Source: Xanthostigma xanthostigma (Eukaryota; Arthropoda; Insecta; Raphidioptera; Raphidiidae). Taken from it: a stretch of 64,000 nt of DNA. Every line of letters begins with the position of its first letter. Position 1 is the stretch's first letter. A model generated the notes under the pieces. It saw only the letters and a program-made list of their open reading frames with translations, made no database searches and was not told where the DNA came from. Of the stretch, positions 34,149 to 46,039 are shown piece after piece. Both the position numbers and the translations under genes were made by a program. The DNA is taken from assembly GCA_963575645.1 (NCBI GenBank), contig OY754470.1, positions 11,230,501-11,294,500 on the forward strand. Reading direction: 5' to 3'.

Positions 34149-35023
34149 AACCTTTTATATCTTTTGAACGGAGTGTCCGACTGAAACGCGGTTTGCGGCA
34201 TCTGACGTGATCTTGGTGAACTTAGACTTCCTGAAAATTTTAAACGATTCGGCACAAAAAATTTTGAGAAATCTTAAAAAAACAAGTTTCAAAAATTTTT
34301 AAAAATTTGTTTTTGTAAAAAAATTTCTAAACTACTAAACCGATTAATTCCAAAAACTAATCAGCTCTTCTCCTTAACAAACTGCGTCGATTTCCGCAAA
34401 CCGCATCAAAATCGGTTCATTTGTTCACGAGAAACCGTGAACGAAAAAATCGTAAAAAAGTGTTTTTTTTAAATGATTCTTAAAATTGTTATCAGATTGA
34501 TTTTTTTGTAACAAATTACTTTCTTAAGCTAAAAAAACTGCGTCGATCGCCGCAAACCATATCAAAATTGGTTCATTTGTTCATGAGATAACGTGAACGA
34601 AAAATTAGGAAAAAAGTAATTTTTTAAAATTACTCGTAAAATTCTTATCAAATCGATTTTTTTGTAATAATTTACTTTCTTAGGTTAAAAAAAACTGCGT
34701 CGATTGCAGCAAACCGCATCAAAATCGGCTCATTTGTTCACGAGATATCGTGAACGAAAAGTTTTTAAAAAGTGTTTTTTTTTTAAATTGCTCGTAAAAT
34801 TCCTATGAGATCAATTTTTCTGTATTAAATTACTTTTTAAGGTTAAAAAATTGCGTCGACTGCCGCAAATTGCATCAAAATCGGTTCATTTGTTCATGAG
34901 ATATCGTGAACGAAAATTTCGTAACAAAGTGTTTTTTTTTTGAGCTCGAAGAGCTAAAAAATAAACTTCTTGCTATATTTGATATATTTTTGGGCGTTTT
35001 GAACTCGAAAATAGCGGGAAGTT
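33941..35023. mobile_element. Terminal-inverted-repeat element with four 156-bp internal units
   Basis: The ends aacttcccgc and gcgggaagtt are a 10-bp inverted repeat, and a second gggaagtt lies 50 bp inside the left end. From about 34375 to 34930 a unit of about 156 bp recurs four times, seen from the positions of ctgcgtcga-like words at 34382, 34538, 34695 and 34851. Each unit carries atcaaaatcggttcatttgt, gagatatcgtgaacgaaaa and a cgtaaaattc block. A (tg)n/(tatg)n tract lies at 34103-34147. There is no transposase frame. I know the attttcgaaaatcgag start as a lepidopteran repeat. Confidence 0.7.
34103..34147 (+). repeat. Microsatellite (tg)n with (tatg)n
   Basis: A tract of alternating tg of about 26 bases is bordered by tatg repeats. 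It lies inside the aacttcccgc-ended element. Confidence 0.9.
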
Positions 35024-35949
35024 ACAGGGATGGCCTGCAGGGTCAAACTACTTTTCAAATTTTTTTTAACAATGAGACTGTCTATAATGATCAAATTCTA
35101 AAATATTATGTATATCACTGAGAAGAATATCGTTTTAAAATTTTAATAAATTGTAATCTTTCTGAATTCTTGATCCAACGTCCCTAAATAATATACTTAT
35201 TAGAATATAGTATGGTTACATATGAATAATCCAGTTCAGTGTTGATGTCAAAATCAACCATACTACAGTTCCAAAGGAAAACCACAATTATTTTATTACT
35301 GCAGGATATGCATTTCAAGAGCCACAAAGGTTTCCAAAAGTTAAACTCAATTCAATACAGTTCAATATCAGTTCAGTTTTTGCTGAAAATGGGAGCGTTG
35401 TTCTCAAAATGTACGAAATTAAGTAAAAATCGATAGCATACTGTTCTATAAATTATTAGTTATTGATTTTGAATTAAGCTTATGATTCCCTAAAATAAAA
35501 TGGGTAGATAATCGCTAAAAATAAATAAATATTGTAATTTATGAAGGTACGTAAAGTTAATAAACGTAGTTGACACGATTTTTCATATTTCATAATATAA
35601 TATATTTAGTTATAGCATGGCGTAATTGGCATAATATTTTATGTGCTGCTAAATAACAGTGAACCTTAAAGAGTTCTAACAGAAGCATCGGTACGGGTAG
35701 TTTTATCCGAGTAGAATTATTTGATAAAAGTTTGTATACCATTTTTAAATCAAATCATAATTATTTATTAAACTATTCCTTTAAAATACGTTGTACAAGA
35801 CGAAATTAATTAGAGCTTATTCCATTGGATATACCTAAATGTTAGAGTTTCTCTAGTAAGAGTTAGGGCAAAAACGTCATATTCAGTAAAAACAATAATA
35901 TATAGTGTAGTGTACATGGATTATCATGGTAGTGAAGATACGTAGGTAC
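35024..35949. other. Unassigned A+T-rich interval
   Basis: No termini, families or coding features were recognised. Confidence 0.3.
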
Positions 35950-36476
35950 CAGCGTTGCCAGTTTTTTTTTTGACAAGTCGGGATTTTGGAACTCTTTGAG
36001 TGAAAACAGCGAGATTCTTTCGTCGAAAGCGGGACATAGTAAAAAAACGTATATAATCAGAAGTTTTCAAATACCTATTTGTCTTTTTATTTGAATTAAA
36101 ATTACGTTTACGTGCCATAGAAAATGTATTTTAATAAAAATATAATATGTTAAATCAGATTTACCCTATCGTTAAGTAGTTGAGTCTTATTCGTCTTCAG
36201 AATAAAAAAAAAATATCAGAAATCAAAATCAAAAAAGTTTTATTCATTAGAAAAATATGGCGTTTCAAACAATAGTCTGTGGAGTGAGTGTTACAAATTG
36301 CAACTTACAATAAGATAATAATTATTTATAAGAATTACTTATTCATGATATTTCTGTGAAGATTTAACTTCTTTTAAAGTTATCCCAAGCGGGACTGAGT
36401 CTGTCCCGCGCGGGACATTTAATTTTGATTTAAAAATCGGGACGTCCCGCTAAAATCAGGACGTCTGGCAACGCTG
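35950..36476. mobile_element. hAT-type MITE, copy 2 of the cagcgttgccag family
   Basis: The 12-bp ends are the same as at 31135-31691, and most of the interior is nearly identical. It is shorter by about 30 bp because of small deletions, for example after cgtttacgtg and before aagcgggactg. The flanks gtaggtac and atacgtac agree at six of eight positions. The two copies lie in the same orientation 4.8 kb apart and flank the aacttcccgc-ended element. Confidence 0.85.
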
Positions 36477-37024
36477 ATACGTACATACTTTTGAATATTT
36501 TAAGAAAAATAACAAATGTATAGGGAGCTTATCTTCCGTTGTGTGTCCATCAACCGACGCACTTTTTTTGTGAACTTTTAAAGTGATGCAAACTTTGATT
36601 ATTTTTCCACGAATCATCTTGTAAAATTCGTTCAACATATTCATTGAATAAAGAACCGCTGGCAATATCTATATGCCATATCATATAAACGTCGAGTCGA
36701 TGTATTTTAACAATATTTATAGCACATCCGTTTTGTCGCGATACATTACCCATAATGCTTATCTCCATTATAAATATATAATGTTACAGTTTATATATTC
36801 ACAGATATGTATACCTACGTGTTTGCTGGGCGGGTGATCTATTGGAATAAACTATAATGATATTCCACATGCAAATAACATGCGGTGATGTCGATTTAAG
36901 TGTAGACTTGAAAACTACCTCACAATGATCAATCCAGACGTAACTACGCAGGCATGAGCATTAGCAGTTGACATCAAACAAGAACACTCACTGGCGTATC
37001 GTACGGGATTTAATTGTATTTATA

Positions 37025-37551
37025 CAGTGTAACCTCTTTATAACGTCCTTCGTTATAACGAAAAACTCCCTATAACGTAGAAAATTTTACAGTTTGGTTG
37101 GTTTACCTTAAAACCCATACATTAATACCCTCTTTATAGCGTAACAACCATTCTCTATTACGATGAAATATGTTCATATTTAGGCGTATTTAACAGTGTA
37201 ATTGTTTTTATACAACAAAATGAAGATGAAGAAGATGATAAAGAGGATGATTTTTAACCATCATCAACTATTCAACAAGCACTTGATGCCGCTAAACTTA
37301 TCGAAACATTCCTATTGTTTAATGAAGGTGATTCCACCACATCCCAAGAGTCAAGACATGCATAATACTTAACTAAATACAAAACAAATATTGGCATAGC
37401 AAAAACGCCAAGCAAAGTTAACAGACTACATGGAATAAATTAATTAGGTGAAATTTGGTTATTTTTCTTTCTTCCCTCCATATAACGAAAACTCTTTATA
37501 ACGAAAAAAAATGCTCGGTCCCTTGAGATTCGTTATAAAGAGGTAACACTG
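37025..37551 (+). mobile_element. Tigger/pogo-like element, complete termini
   Basis: The ends cagtgtaacctctttataac and cgttataaagaggtaacact (closing in g) are inverted repeats. TA dinucleotides flank both sides (37023-37024 and 37552-37553), the target rule of the Tc1/mariner/pogo superfamily. Subterminal cgttataacgaaaaactccc boxes are repeated inward. The element is about 530 bp, so it is an internal-deletion derivative that retains only the tail of the transposase gene. Confidence 0.85.
37213..37365 (+). pseudogene. Tigger-like transposase C-terminal remnant
   Basis: The frame reads an acidic run QQNEDEEDDKEDDF, an in-frame stop (37255), then STIQQALDAAKLIETFLL and a short tail to a stop at 37365. 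An acidic stretch followed by an A-L-x-x-x-K/R-L-I-E-x-F-L-L helix is the usual end of CENP-B/Tigger transposases. The DDE catalytic domain and the helix-turn-helix region are absent. Confidence 0.7.
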
Positions 37552-37649
37552 TATATAAAATAGACTTTAATGAAAATTACAACATAATATCTAACTCCAA
37601 ATACCAATAATGTGCTGATCATACCAAGTTATACGAAAATAAAAAAAAA

Positions 37650-37977
37650 TTCCAGCCAATTCGTCGACGGGATCATTTCAACTTTAAAATGTTGACATTT
37701 GATATAGTATAATAAAGAAAATACACCGTTATAGCATGTGTCGACTGTTCCTAAAAACAATAGAGCTCTTCATATTTGCATATCAAACATCCTTCCAAAA
37801 TTCGGTTTCAATCCGTTCATCCGTTTGACCTGTATCGTGTTCACAGACTAACAGACAAACAGAGCTTTCCAAAAATGTTTTTTGGATTCGAGGGACCTCA
37901 AAATGAAAAAATATTGTAAAATTTTGAAAAGTGAATTTTGACCTAAACTCGACCTAAATTGATACAATGGTAAAAGG
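37650..37977 (-). mobile_element. Family B element, reverse, internally deleted
   Basis: It begins aattccagccaattcgtcga and carries complements of the family words (ctcttcatatttgcatatca, ccgtttgacctgtatcgtgt). It ends within gacctaaactcgacctaaat. The block between the gacatttgatata and acaccgttatagcat words is missing relative to the fuller copy at 10435-11050. Confidence 0.6.
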
Positions 37978-38254
37978 TCAATATCCGTCCGTCCGTCCAT
38001 CTATCTGTCCGTATGTTAATAGAAAAAACTCATCGATATTGAAAAATAAACTCATTGCTTTATAAATAGGTACTTAATTTATTATTTTGTAACGTCAATT
38101 GATTAGCTCATTCTATTAGTTTCATTCTTACTACACTCTTCGTTCGTCGTGACAACTTGATATCAGTTATTTTTGCCATTCACTTCACACTCACGAATTG
38201 CAAGTTTACATTGTAAATGTTGTTTTTTTTTAAATATAACTATTATAAATATAA

Positions 38255-38572
38255 CTATTCTTAGAAAACAATCCTGACTTATTTTCTAATACTTTTTCAC
38301 ATTCTTATGATACTAGACGAAAAGATCTTGAGGTCCCGGTTCATCGCTTCTCAAAATATAAGCAAAATTTGCGTTATGCTGCTGTAAACATCTATAATGG
38401 GTTGCCTGATCAGATCAAAGCCAAAGGCAATAAAAACTTCAATAACATTTTTAAAAATTATCTTCTAGAAGAATGTCCTTACTGCATTAATTAATTGTGT
38501 TTTTATGTATGACCTGTCCACATCTAGTATGTACTATTGGATTAATAAAATTTATTATTATTATTATTATGA
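38255..38572 (+). mobile_element. 5'-truncated LINE insertion with (tta)n tail
   Basis: The coding tail is followed by a short 3' untranslated region and a terminal aataaaatttattattatt-type microsatellite tail (38545-38572). Such simple-repeat tails mark the 3' ends of several non-LTR clades. A target duplication was not found by eye. Confidence 0.7.
38270..38494 (+). pseudogene. Non-LTR retrotransposon ORF2 C-terminus
   Basis: An uninterrupted 74-codon frame carries SHSYDTRRKDLEVP, RFSKYKQNLRYAAVNIYNGL, PDQIKAKGNKNFNNIFKNYL and a terminal cysteine-containing tail, then a stop at 38492-38494. The order H-x-Y-x-TR / YN-LP / FK..L is the terminal domain of Jockey/CR1-group reverse transcriptases. 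Its frame is intact where the 1055-1718 copy is broken, so this copy is younger. It has no start codon because it is a 5'-truncated insertion. Confidence 0.8.
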
Positions 38573-39210
38573 GCGACACTCAGCTCTGGCGCACAAAGCG
38601 ATACTAGAGCAATGTTCTTTCGTGTGTTTAGAAATTTATGGAACTAAAGTAAGGCACACAGTGTTTATTAAAACAGTATTTATAAACAATGAACTGAACT
38701 ATAGAGCGCTATGAAATCGGCGATATTTTGTAGTTTGTACTTTAACAGGATATTTAAACCGTGACTATCTATTATTACCATCCATAAATAACATTGGTAC
38801 TTAGCGTTCGAATTAACACTAACGCAGTTTAGTGTAGGGAATATATATATATATACAATGTAGAATAATTAAATATTTCGTATATGTGTGGACAGTTCAA
38901 TAGATATACCTACTCAAACTTTCAATATTATTCCCATTGCCGCGTCGTATTAATGTAGCGACAAGCGAAAGTAGTCATTGACAATGATAATAATCTTTAT
39001 CAAATTAATTATTTATCTAGAGTTACACGCCTTATAATTAGCCACATACAAGAATGTGTTTTTTCTCTGCGTCCTAAATGTGATTTCACTTAAATGGGAA
39101 CGTGACAGACACACGCATAGAAGGTGGTGTTTTAAAGCACGAATAGCCTTTTATTTTGTAAAGGAAGGGTTTTCGAAAAAAAATTTCTCACAAAAGTAGC
39201 ACGAAATCAA
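38573..39210. other. Unassigned interval
   Basis: A 69-codon frame at 38505-38714 begins inside the LINE tail and is not a gene. A short (ta)n tract lies at about 38843-38856. Nothing else was recognised. Confidence 0.3.
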
Positions 39211-39760
39211 AGAGGAAGAACATTGGTGACCTTTTTTCATTTGGTGGAGGTACTTCCGAGATATCAAGGCTACCTCCACTTTTTTAAATAGGAACCCATA
39301 TTGTTCTTTGGGTCAAGGAAAATAACTTTTGTACTAAACATTTTTTGATATCAAGCAATCCTGAACCGCTGTTTGGTTTTCAATTCATCCAATGTTTCCT
39401 GTTTCTTCCTCGCATAGGCTGAGCTGTCGCATTTTGTTTGTTTGTATGTGCATGTGTGTGCGTCTGTGTGTGTGCTCAGCATCCTCGAAAACTAGATGCA
39501 TCAGACAATAGTTGGGTTTTTTTTCTAACTCGCACAATCCACTAAAATACGAAACATGGGATGAATTTAACACCAAACAGCGGTTCAGAATTGCATCAAA
39601 TCGAAAATGGTTTGGTAAAAACCTTATTTTCTTTGACCCAAAGAACAATAATCCGAGATGAAAAATATGGGGTTATATTAAAAAAGTGGAGGTGACCTTG
39701 ATATCTCGAAGACACCTATACTAAATGAAAAAAAACTACACCAATGTTCTTTCCCCTTTT
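39211..39760. repeat. Inverted repeat with 190-210-bp arms
   Basis: The left arm (39211-39401) and the right arm (39550-39760) share cattggtg-type ends, ggaggtacttccgagatatc and its altered complement, attgttctttgggtcaagga and its complement, and ccgctgtttggt and its complement. Identity is clearly lower than in the 28.6 or 46.0 kb palindromes. The 150-bp spacer holds a tgtgtgtgcgtctgtgtgtg stretch. Confidence 0.7.
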
Positions 39761-41100
39761 GACTCCCTACAACCTTTGTTTTAAACTTTTTTTATCTACG
39801 AGAAGAGTGTTCGGGTTTTAAAAATTCATCCTGTAGAAGCCGTACGTAAAATCATTCTTTACGTTTTGAGGGTTGGACAATCAGGATCTGACGAGACGTA
39901 GCCATCACCATAATTCAATTAAAGTAAAAAATAAATAAATATCGAACATCTATGCCCAGAATGGAAAAGAATACATCGCTGTAGGGAGTGAATTTTTTTC
40001 CCTATTAAACAAATTTTATAAAAGTTTTTTATGGACTTGGAACAGTTCAGCGATGCCTTTGTTCCCAGGTTTTAATTGTAAATTATATTTTCATTTTGTT
40101 ATTAAAAAAATGAATTGGAACTAGGTTCAAATAATCCTGGCTGTCATTGGTCCTCAAATATGTATATTGATGCTGATCGTTGCCGATGTTCAATTTACAG
40201 ATTTAATTTATGTATGTACACGATTTCAAAAGCTATTTATATTTAATAAAATAATAACACAATCATTATTACTGCGATAGAACAATAAATAAAAGTTATC
40301 TATGTGTATTGGACTGGACGTTTAGTAGTATGTGCGGAAATGCACAGAGCGTCCAAAGTAAAATGGACAAGGCCTACAAATTATTTTTTTAATAAAAATA
40401 AAATTAAAAAAAAAAACAAGTACCGCAGACAGTTCTTTAAAAAGAGACCAATAATTTGTCTTGTACCAAGTTATTATTATAAACTAATCTCTACCTGCAG
40501 CCACGCACGCGCTTGAGATGAAACAATGTTACTAACATATTTTTTTCTTCGTGGCAAATTAATTTTGCCAATATGATATAATTTTCAAATCTTATGTATT
40601 ATTTTAAACTTATTTAATACTCTATAGCCAAGCAGAGCTATCGCCCAACTTGACAAGCGGTAGATAATGTTTTTAATTTTATATTTTAAATCGCTTTAAT
40701 ACATTTTCGTTTGAATTTATAATTAATTATATAAAACCCACCCCCTCATCGTTCGAGTAGTTAATTCAAAAGAGCGTCGAACGCGTATTTATTTATTTAA
40801 TAAAAATAGTATTTTTTCCGAGTTTCACATTTTCAGCTTAAGAAATTTCAGAGATACTGTAACGTACCCTATATGAGAATTTCCACCGAAATTTTCACCT
40901 TTTGGGATATGAATTTAGATAATTATTTATAAACAACATTCTCCTCGATTATAACAAAGAATATACACAAGTCAAACTTCAAGCTTCTATTATAACTAAA
41001 TATAAAAATGTAGTATAAAACCAAAAATCAAAGCTTGCACATATCATCCGTTCTATAGCTATCAAGTTCATACGTCTCACACAAACAAACATTTAATTTA
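39761..41100. other. Unassigned A+T-rich interval
   Basis: No terminal repeats, family words or coding motifs were recognised. A 70-codon frame at 40304-40516 is lysine-rich low-complexity sequence. Confidence 0.3.
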
Positions 41101-41102
41101 TA

Positions 41103-41337
41103 ATACTGGCCCGGTGTCCGACTTTGCCTGAATTTGTAGATTGCCACCGTTTTTTCGTCGACTTACGTTGCAAAATTGGTCTCCACGAAAGGGCTATTAT
41201 TTTAACACGATAATATATAGCTTATATATCCATTCTAAATATCGGTGAGAAAATTGTTGAAATTGAATCAATAGCTTTGGAGATTACCTCCTAGGCCCAA
41301 ACTTACAAACTTTAGCTCTATATAGTAGTATTAGATA
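41103..41337 (-). mobile_element. Helitron-like element, reverse, decayed
   Basis: It matches 4776-4986 and, inverted, 55054-55257: gcctgaatttgtagattgcc, tcgtcgacttacgttgcaaa and ggagattacctcctaggccc. The 3' ctag has decayed (tactgg), and the 5' start is recognisable as tagtagtattagata. Confidence 0.5.
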
Positions 41338-42319
41338 TAATAATAAAATGAAAATAGGAATTGGACCAAATAACTTTTAGCAGTCGGTTATCTTAAAAAA
41401 ATATCAATTTTAGTGAAGCCGCGAACAAAATCCAAACATACATTGACAGATAGATTGTGATACCAGATTGTAGATGCTCGACAACTGAGGTCATCAGCAT
41501 TTAATGCTTTAACTAGCTATTTAGTCATAGGTAATTGTCAAACATCTATGTTAACTCTGGAAATGAACGGACTGTACATGTAATGTATTACAGTTAATTG
41601 AAGTGATAAATATAAATTAAACTCTACTTTCAATTGTATTTACAGCACATAAATCATAACAATAACAGGGTCAGGGCAGTCTCGGCTCACATGTGTAGAC
41701 AACAATAGTGTGGGAAAGAGATATCATTATTACCATTATTATTTATTATATGACGTCTGCCCGTTCCGTACAAATATATAAGTGTTAAGTCTAATATATT
41801 TCGTATTAATGCTTAGCCCCATAATAATTCAACCATTTCGCTTAAAGTCTGTATTATAATGTTTCAATTTTTAATAACAATTTACTGATTAGTAACCACC
41901 AAACACTAACAACTTTTTATAGTAATATAAGTCAGCTTAGGCTATATGCCGTGGATAAATATAAGGTAAGTATGAGTACTAACACCTTTTTCTCGATGCA
42001 CTTTTCGATAACCGTGTCATCAGGAGTTGATTTCCTGTTGAGGCAATTTAGTATTTCTTGCAAACTCAAAGATAAATTTAAATTAAAGTGCAGATGGCGA
42101 AATTCGATTTTCATAAAATTATTGCTTTTAAATTTTCTGTATGTACTTGAAAAAGTTTAAATCTATAGACGAAACTGCGTACATTAAATAAATCTAATAT
42201 TTTTGTCCACAATCCTGCGAATTTTCTTAGAAGTTATTTGATAACAGCGAGAGTGATTTTTTGATCATTTGTATAGCACATTCGACAATATAAAAATCAT
42301 TTAATGCTCATTTCGTTCA
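41338..42319. other. Unassigned A+T-rich interval
   Basis: Short overlapping frames at 41932-42160 on both strands have no motifs. Nothing else was identified. Confidence 0.3.
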
Positions 42320-42327
42320 CAGCTCAC

Positions 42328-42669
42328 TAGAGCTGTAACAAACCGTATGTATTCGTTACTGAGTAACGGGTACATCGTTTGACTCGAAGTAACGAATCGT
42401 TACTTACAAATTCATTTCGTTACTCGCATTTGTCGTATCCATGTCAGTTCGACTCGTTTGATGCAGTTATACGTTATACGAACGAAGTCATAACGTATCA
42501 CGTATGCGACGCGCCTCGATGCGATGGTACATGCTTGATGCTGTTAGTACACGATTGTATGTCGTATGAAAAGTAACGAGTAACGTAACGATACGAAAGT
42601 AACGGGTACTGGTTCTTTAAGTAACGAATACATACGGGTACACAATTTCTCGTTACTTTTACAGCTCTA
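42328..42669. mobile_element. hAT MITE with perfect 8-bp target duplication
   Basis: The ends tagagctgtaa and ttacagctcta are inverted repeats, with a second inverted block agtaacgaatacatacgg matching ccgtatgtattcgttact inside. The duplication cagctcac is perfect at 42320-42327 and 42670-42677. The interior is dominated by variants of the word cgttac and its complement gtaacg, which probably reflects decayed subterminal transposase-binding motifs. No coding sequence. Confidence 0.9.
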
Positions 42670-42874
42670 CAGCTCACGTTTCGATTGATTCAATTGTCCC
42701 CTCTCTATCCTCTGTACCCGACCAATAGGGACACAGGGGTCTAGGCTAAAGCCACATAAAACTACATGGGGAAGGGGGGTCAAAAAGTGAACTAACTAAA
42801 ACCACGTGGCTTATAAACAGCCGTTCGACTATCCTACACAAACCATTTTTTTGATCGCAGCAATATAATTTTCC

Positions 42875-43293
42875 GGCCACTGCACACGAGGCCAGAAACG
42901 CTGCTAGATTTGCCTACTAGTTTTCTAGCGCTGGTTTTCTTGATTGCTGTTAAGTGCTCGCTTCACACGAGATTATTTTTCAGGCGTGTTTTGTGGATAG
43001 ATCTGGTGCGCGCGCAGTGACAGTTCGAATATAAATACAGAGCAAAACGTGTCTGTTGTCTGGCAGAATGACGGCATTTGTCAAGTGCCCACGTGAAGAT
43101 ACTGCTTCCTGATTGGTTCTTGCTTACACCTAGCAACAAATCTAGAAGGGAAAATAGCCCCTGTTCTAATTTTAAAACCTATCTTCTGAGCTAGCAAGGC
43201 AGCCCGCAGTGACGTCATTTCAGCTTCGTACCCAAGTACCCAACCTACCGGCTAGCAGAACTATCAGCGTTTCTAGCCTCGTGTGCAGCGGCC
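42875..43293. mobile_element. TIR element, ggccgctgcacacgagg family
   Basis: Terminal inverted repeats extend about 33 bp with three differences. The left begins ggccactgcacacgaggc and the right, read inward, ggccgctgcacacgaggc; both continue agaaacgctg and tag. The interior is unusually G+C-rich for this window (43000-43220). A clean target duplication was not found, so the superfamily stays open. A solo end of the family occurs at 53392-53470. Confidence 0.75.
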
Positions 43294-45300
43294 TTAATAC
43301 CACGTTTATTGTCAAGTTTAATCGATTATCCAATATTTAAAGCCGGTAATATTTGCATCTATATACCAGGTTTTAATTTAAACCATCTTAATTTATTAGT
43401 AATTAGTTTTGGAACAGCCGTTTTGAGTGTAGGTACATTTTATAAATCATAACAGAATATATTATATACACACGGACTACTTGCAAAATAATAAAAGACG
43501 TGTCATTATTCATTTTTAATTGCGAATTGCTTGGTATAGCCTATTATTACTGGTACGTGATTTTTGACTTTATTTCATATTATTGTATTTTATTTAATGG
43601 CACCCATAAATTTTATATTATTTTATTGTTCGTCAAAAGTTTATGTTCATTTTATAAACGTTCGATGTTTTGAATAAATTATATTTTTTATTTTCACGGA
43701 GGTACCTATAGTACAGAATAAAAAGTGCAGTGAAAGTTAACGATCAGACAAGATTCGGAGTTCGGACTAGCATTTTCATTGTAAACCCACAAACTAGGTA
43801 CATATTACATCGGTGTATCGTTACTTCCTCAGCATTATTTCTTGCATTATCTAGGAGAAACTATAGTCATGCCGTGTCGTATTTTTACTAAGTGGGTATT
43901 AATTAAACTTTAATCAAAATCACTGAACAAAAAATACAAGAAAAATCAAGAAATAAACTACACCTATTCTAGTTTTTTACTGGTTTTTGGGAGACCATTT
44001 CACGTATGCATTTCGGGGTCGGGATATGACCGTCTTAAACACACATGCCATTTGTACTATGTACAGAAATCCTACCTTAAAAATTAATAACCGAACGCGA
44101 GCGAAGTGATCGTATGAGTTGGCGAGCCTTCAATTTGTGTACTAAATTTCATGGAAAACGGATAAGGCATTTTAGAGTTACTTAACCTCCTTTTACGATT
44201 CTATTTAACTTGCTATGTTTGTCAGTCGGTGTGTCAGTTTGGGTCAAATCTTGCAATGAAAATTTCGACTAGATTTAAGGAAGCTGGAGCTTTGACATTT
44301 TGCACACGTATATAAGTCCAGTGAAAATGCATAAATCCGATATGGCGGACGCCCCAAGATGGCGAATTATCTTTTTATCCACAACCCTTTTGTTATAGGT
44401 ATAAAATTAAATAGTTTGACGAGTGAGATACGATGTTAGTGTAAATCCAAAATGGCGGACTCCACATATTATCTGAGCGATTGAAAATTTTATATTCCAG
44501 TCAGTATTCAGTCAGTTTTGAAATTAGACAACCAAATAATTTAAAAAAATAATGTCTTAATACTGAAATTTTTGAAAGATTAAAAAGAACACAGTAAAAT
44601 TTAAGTAAAAAATCTTTTTAAAGACAAGCTAATATGGAAATGTATTAAAAAGGAAAAAATAATTTTTAATTTATAGGTTCATAATTATAAAAGCGTAGAT
44701 TATGGCTAATAAATCATCATAGAGCTAACAGTCTATACGAGTGTATAATTATATAAACCAAAGCTAATAAAAATTATTTTTTGTCCTTTTTAATACACTT
44801 CAATAAATGACTGTTTTTAAAAAGTTGTTTTTTTACTAATATATAAGTATTTATTTATTTGAAAATACCAAAAAGCAGAAAAGCCAGCGAAAATCCCGAG
44901 CAGCAGCTTCATAATAAAGCGTTTTCCATTGGATTTATAACACTCTTTTATTCACTTCACTGCAGGTATGTATGTAGATATCTTTCTAATGGAATCTTTC
45001 GATTTAATTTCCCCCCACACGTATTTAGAACCCATGACAATACAATAATTTATATAAATATTTATATATATTATATATAAATAATTTATATAAACATAGT
45101 CATTTCAGTGTTGGTTTTTAGGGTTATAATTAAAATTGGAGTTTAAAGAAATTCCAAGAAACCGCTCTTTTGTAGAAATGTGGACTAAAAAGTAACAACT
45201 AATTTTTAATTAATTACCTAGCATTAGGAAGTCTCTCAACATTATTTTTAAACAGCCTGTCTTGCTTTCAAAGGACTGCAAAAAGCGTTTCCATTAGAAC
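43294..45300. other. Mostly unassigned; patch with matggcgga words
   Basis: At about 44330-44460 the words tatggcggacgccccaagat and aaaatggcggac are typical of a widespread insect interspersed repeat. At about 44070-44210 a gaacgcgagcgaagtgatcg block also looks repeat-like. No ends could be placed. An A+T palindromic tract (atttatatatattatatata) lies near 45050-45085. Confidence 0.35.
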
Positions 45301-45560
45301 TTTTGACGTGATAACGTCTTATAAATTGATGAAACACCAGCTGCACGCACGAAAAAGTGTAACGTTCCGTTACGTTCCGCCTGACCCTGTGCGTGCAAGC
45401 GAGAGCGCAGTATAAGCGATAGAGAGTCGGTAAAAATATTATAGTTTGACAGCTACTAAAATTTAGGCTATGTATTATTAAATATGATATTCGAGCGGAA
45501 TACGTTATCACGTAAAACTATCGTCCGTAAACCGACTTTACAGACAACCATTTTTTTTTT
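45301..45560 (+). mobile_element. Family A element, copy 6
   Basis: About 260 bp with the ends of copy 3 (ttttgacgtgataacgtc and acagacaaccatttttt). The tandem box is short (gtaacgttccgttacg). The right half (agtttgacagctactaaaat, tatgatattcgagcggaata) matches the complement of copy 4, not copy 3. So compact copies 3 and 6 share the left half and differ in the right half. Confidence 0.75.
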
Positions 45561-46039
45561 GTATAAGAAATCACATCCCAACGTTTGTAGACATATTGTT
45601 TAAACATCCTGTGTAGAAATAGTTTCGTCAAAAGCTTTGTTTTGTGATACTATACTTTAGAATCTCATCCACAAGTGACAAGAGACCAGCGAACGAGCGA
45701 AATGCCACTGTTCAATTCACCTGGCATCGACTTTATAAGCAGGACGGTGTGAACTGACAGATGTTAAATTTACCGAGACAGGTATCCGTCCGACGCCGTC
45801 ACGTGTTTAATCATACTGTCAAAAATGATTAACACTGCCGATTCACATTTTATATAGAGATCGATGTTGAGTTGTCGAGTCGTTTACTTGATAATCTGGA
45901 TGCAATATTGAAAAATACTGCACCGTTATAATTATTATCAGACTTGTTCAATACGGCTCGTTGATTTTGATTTTTTACTACCCTCCGCACACTGTAGTTT
46001 CACTCGCTTAATCGATAATTTTGCGTTCATGCCTCTGTC
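45561..46039. other. Unassigned interval
   Basis: No element termini or coding features were seen. Confidence 0.3.
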
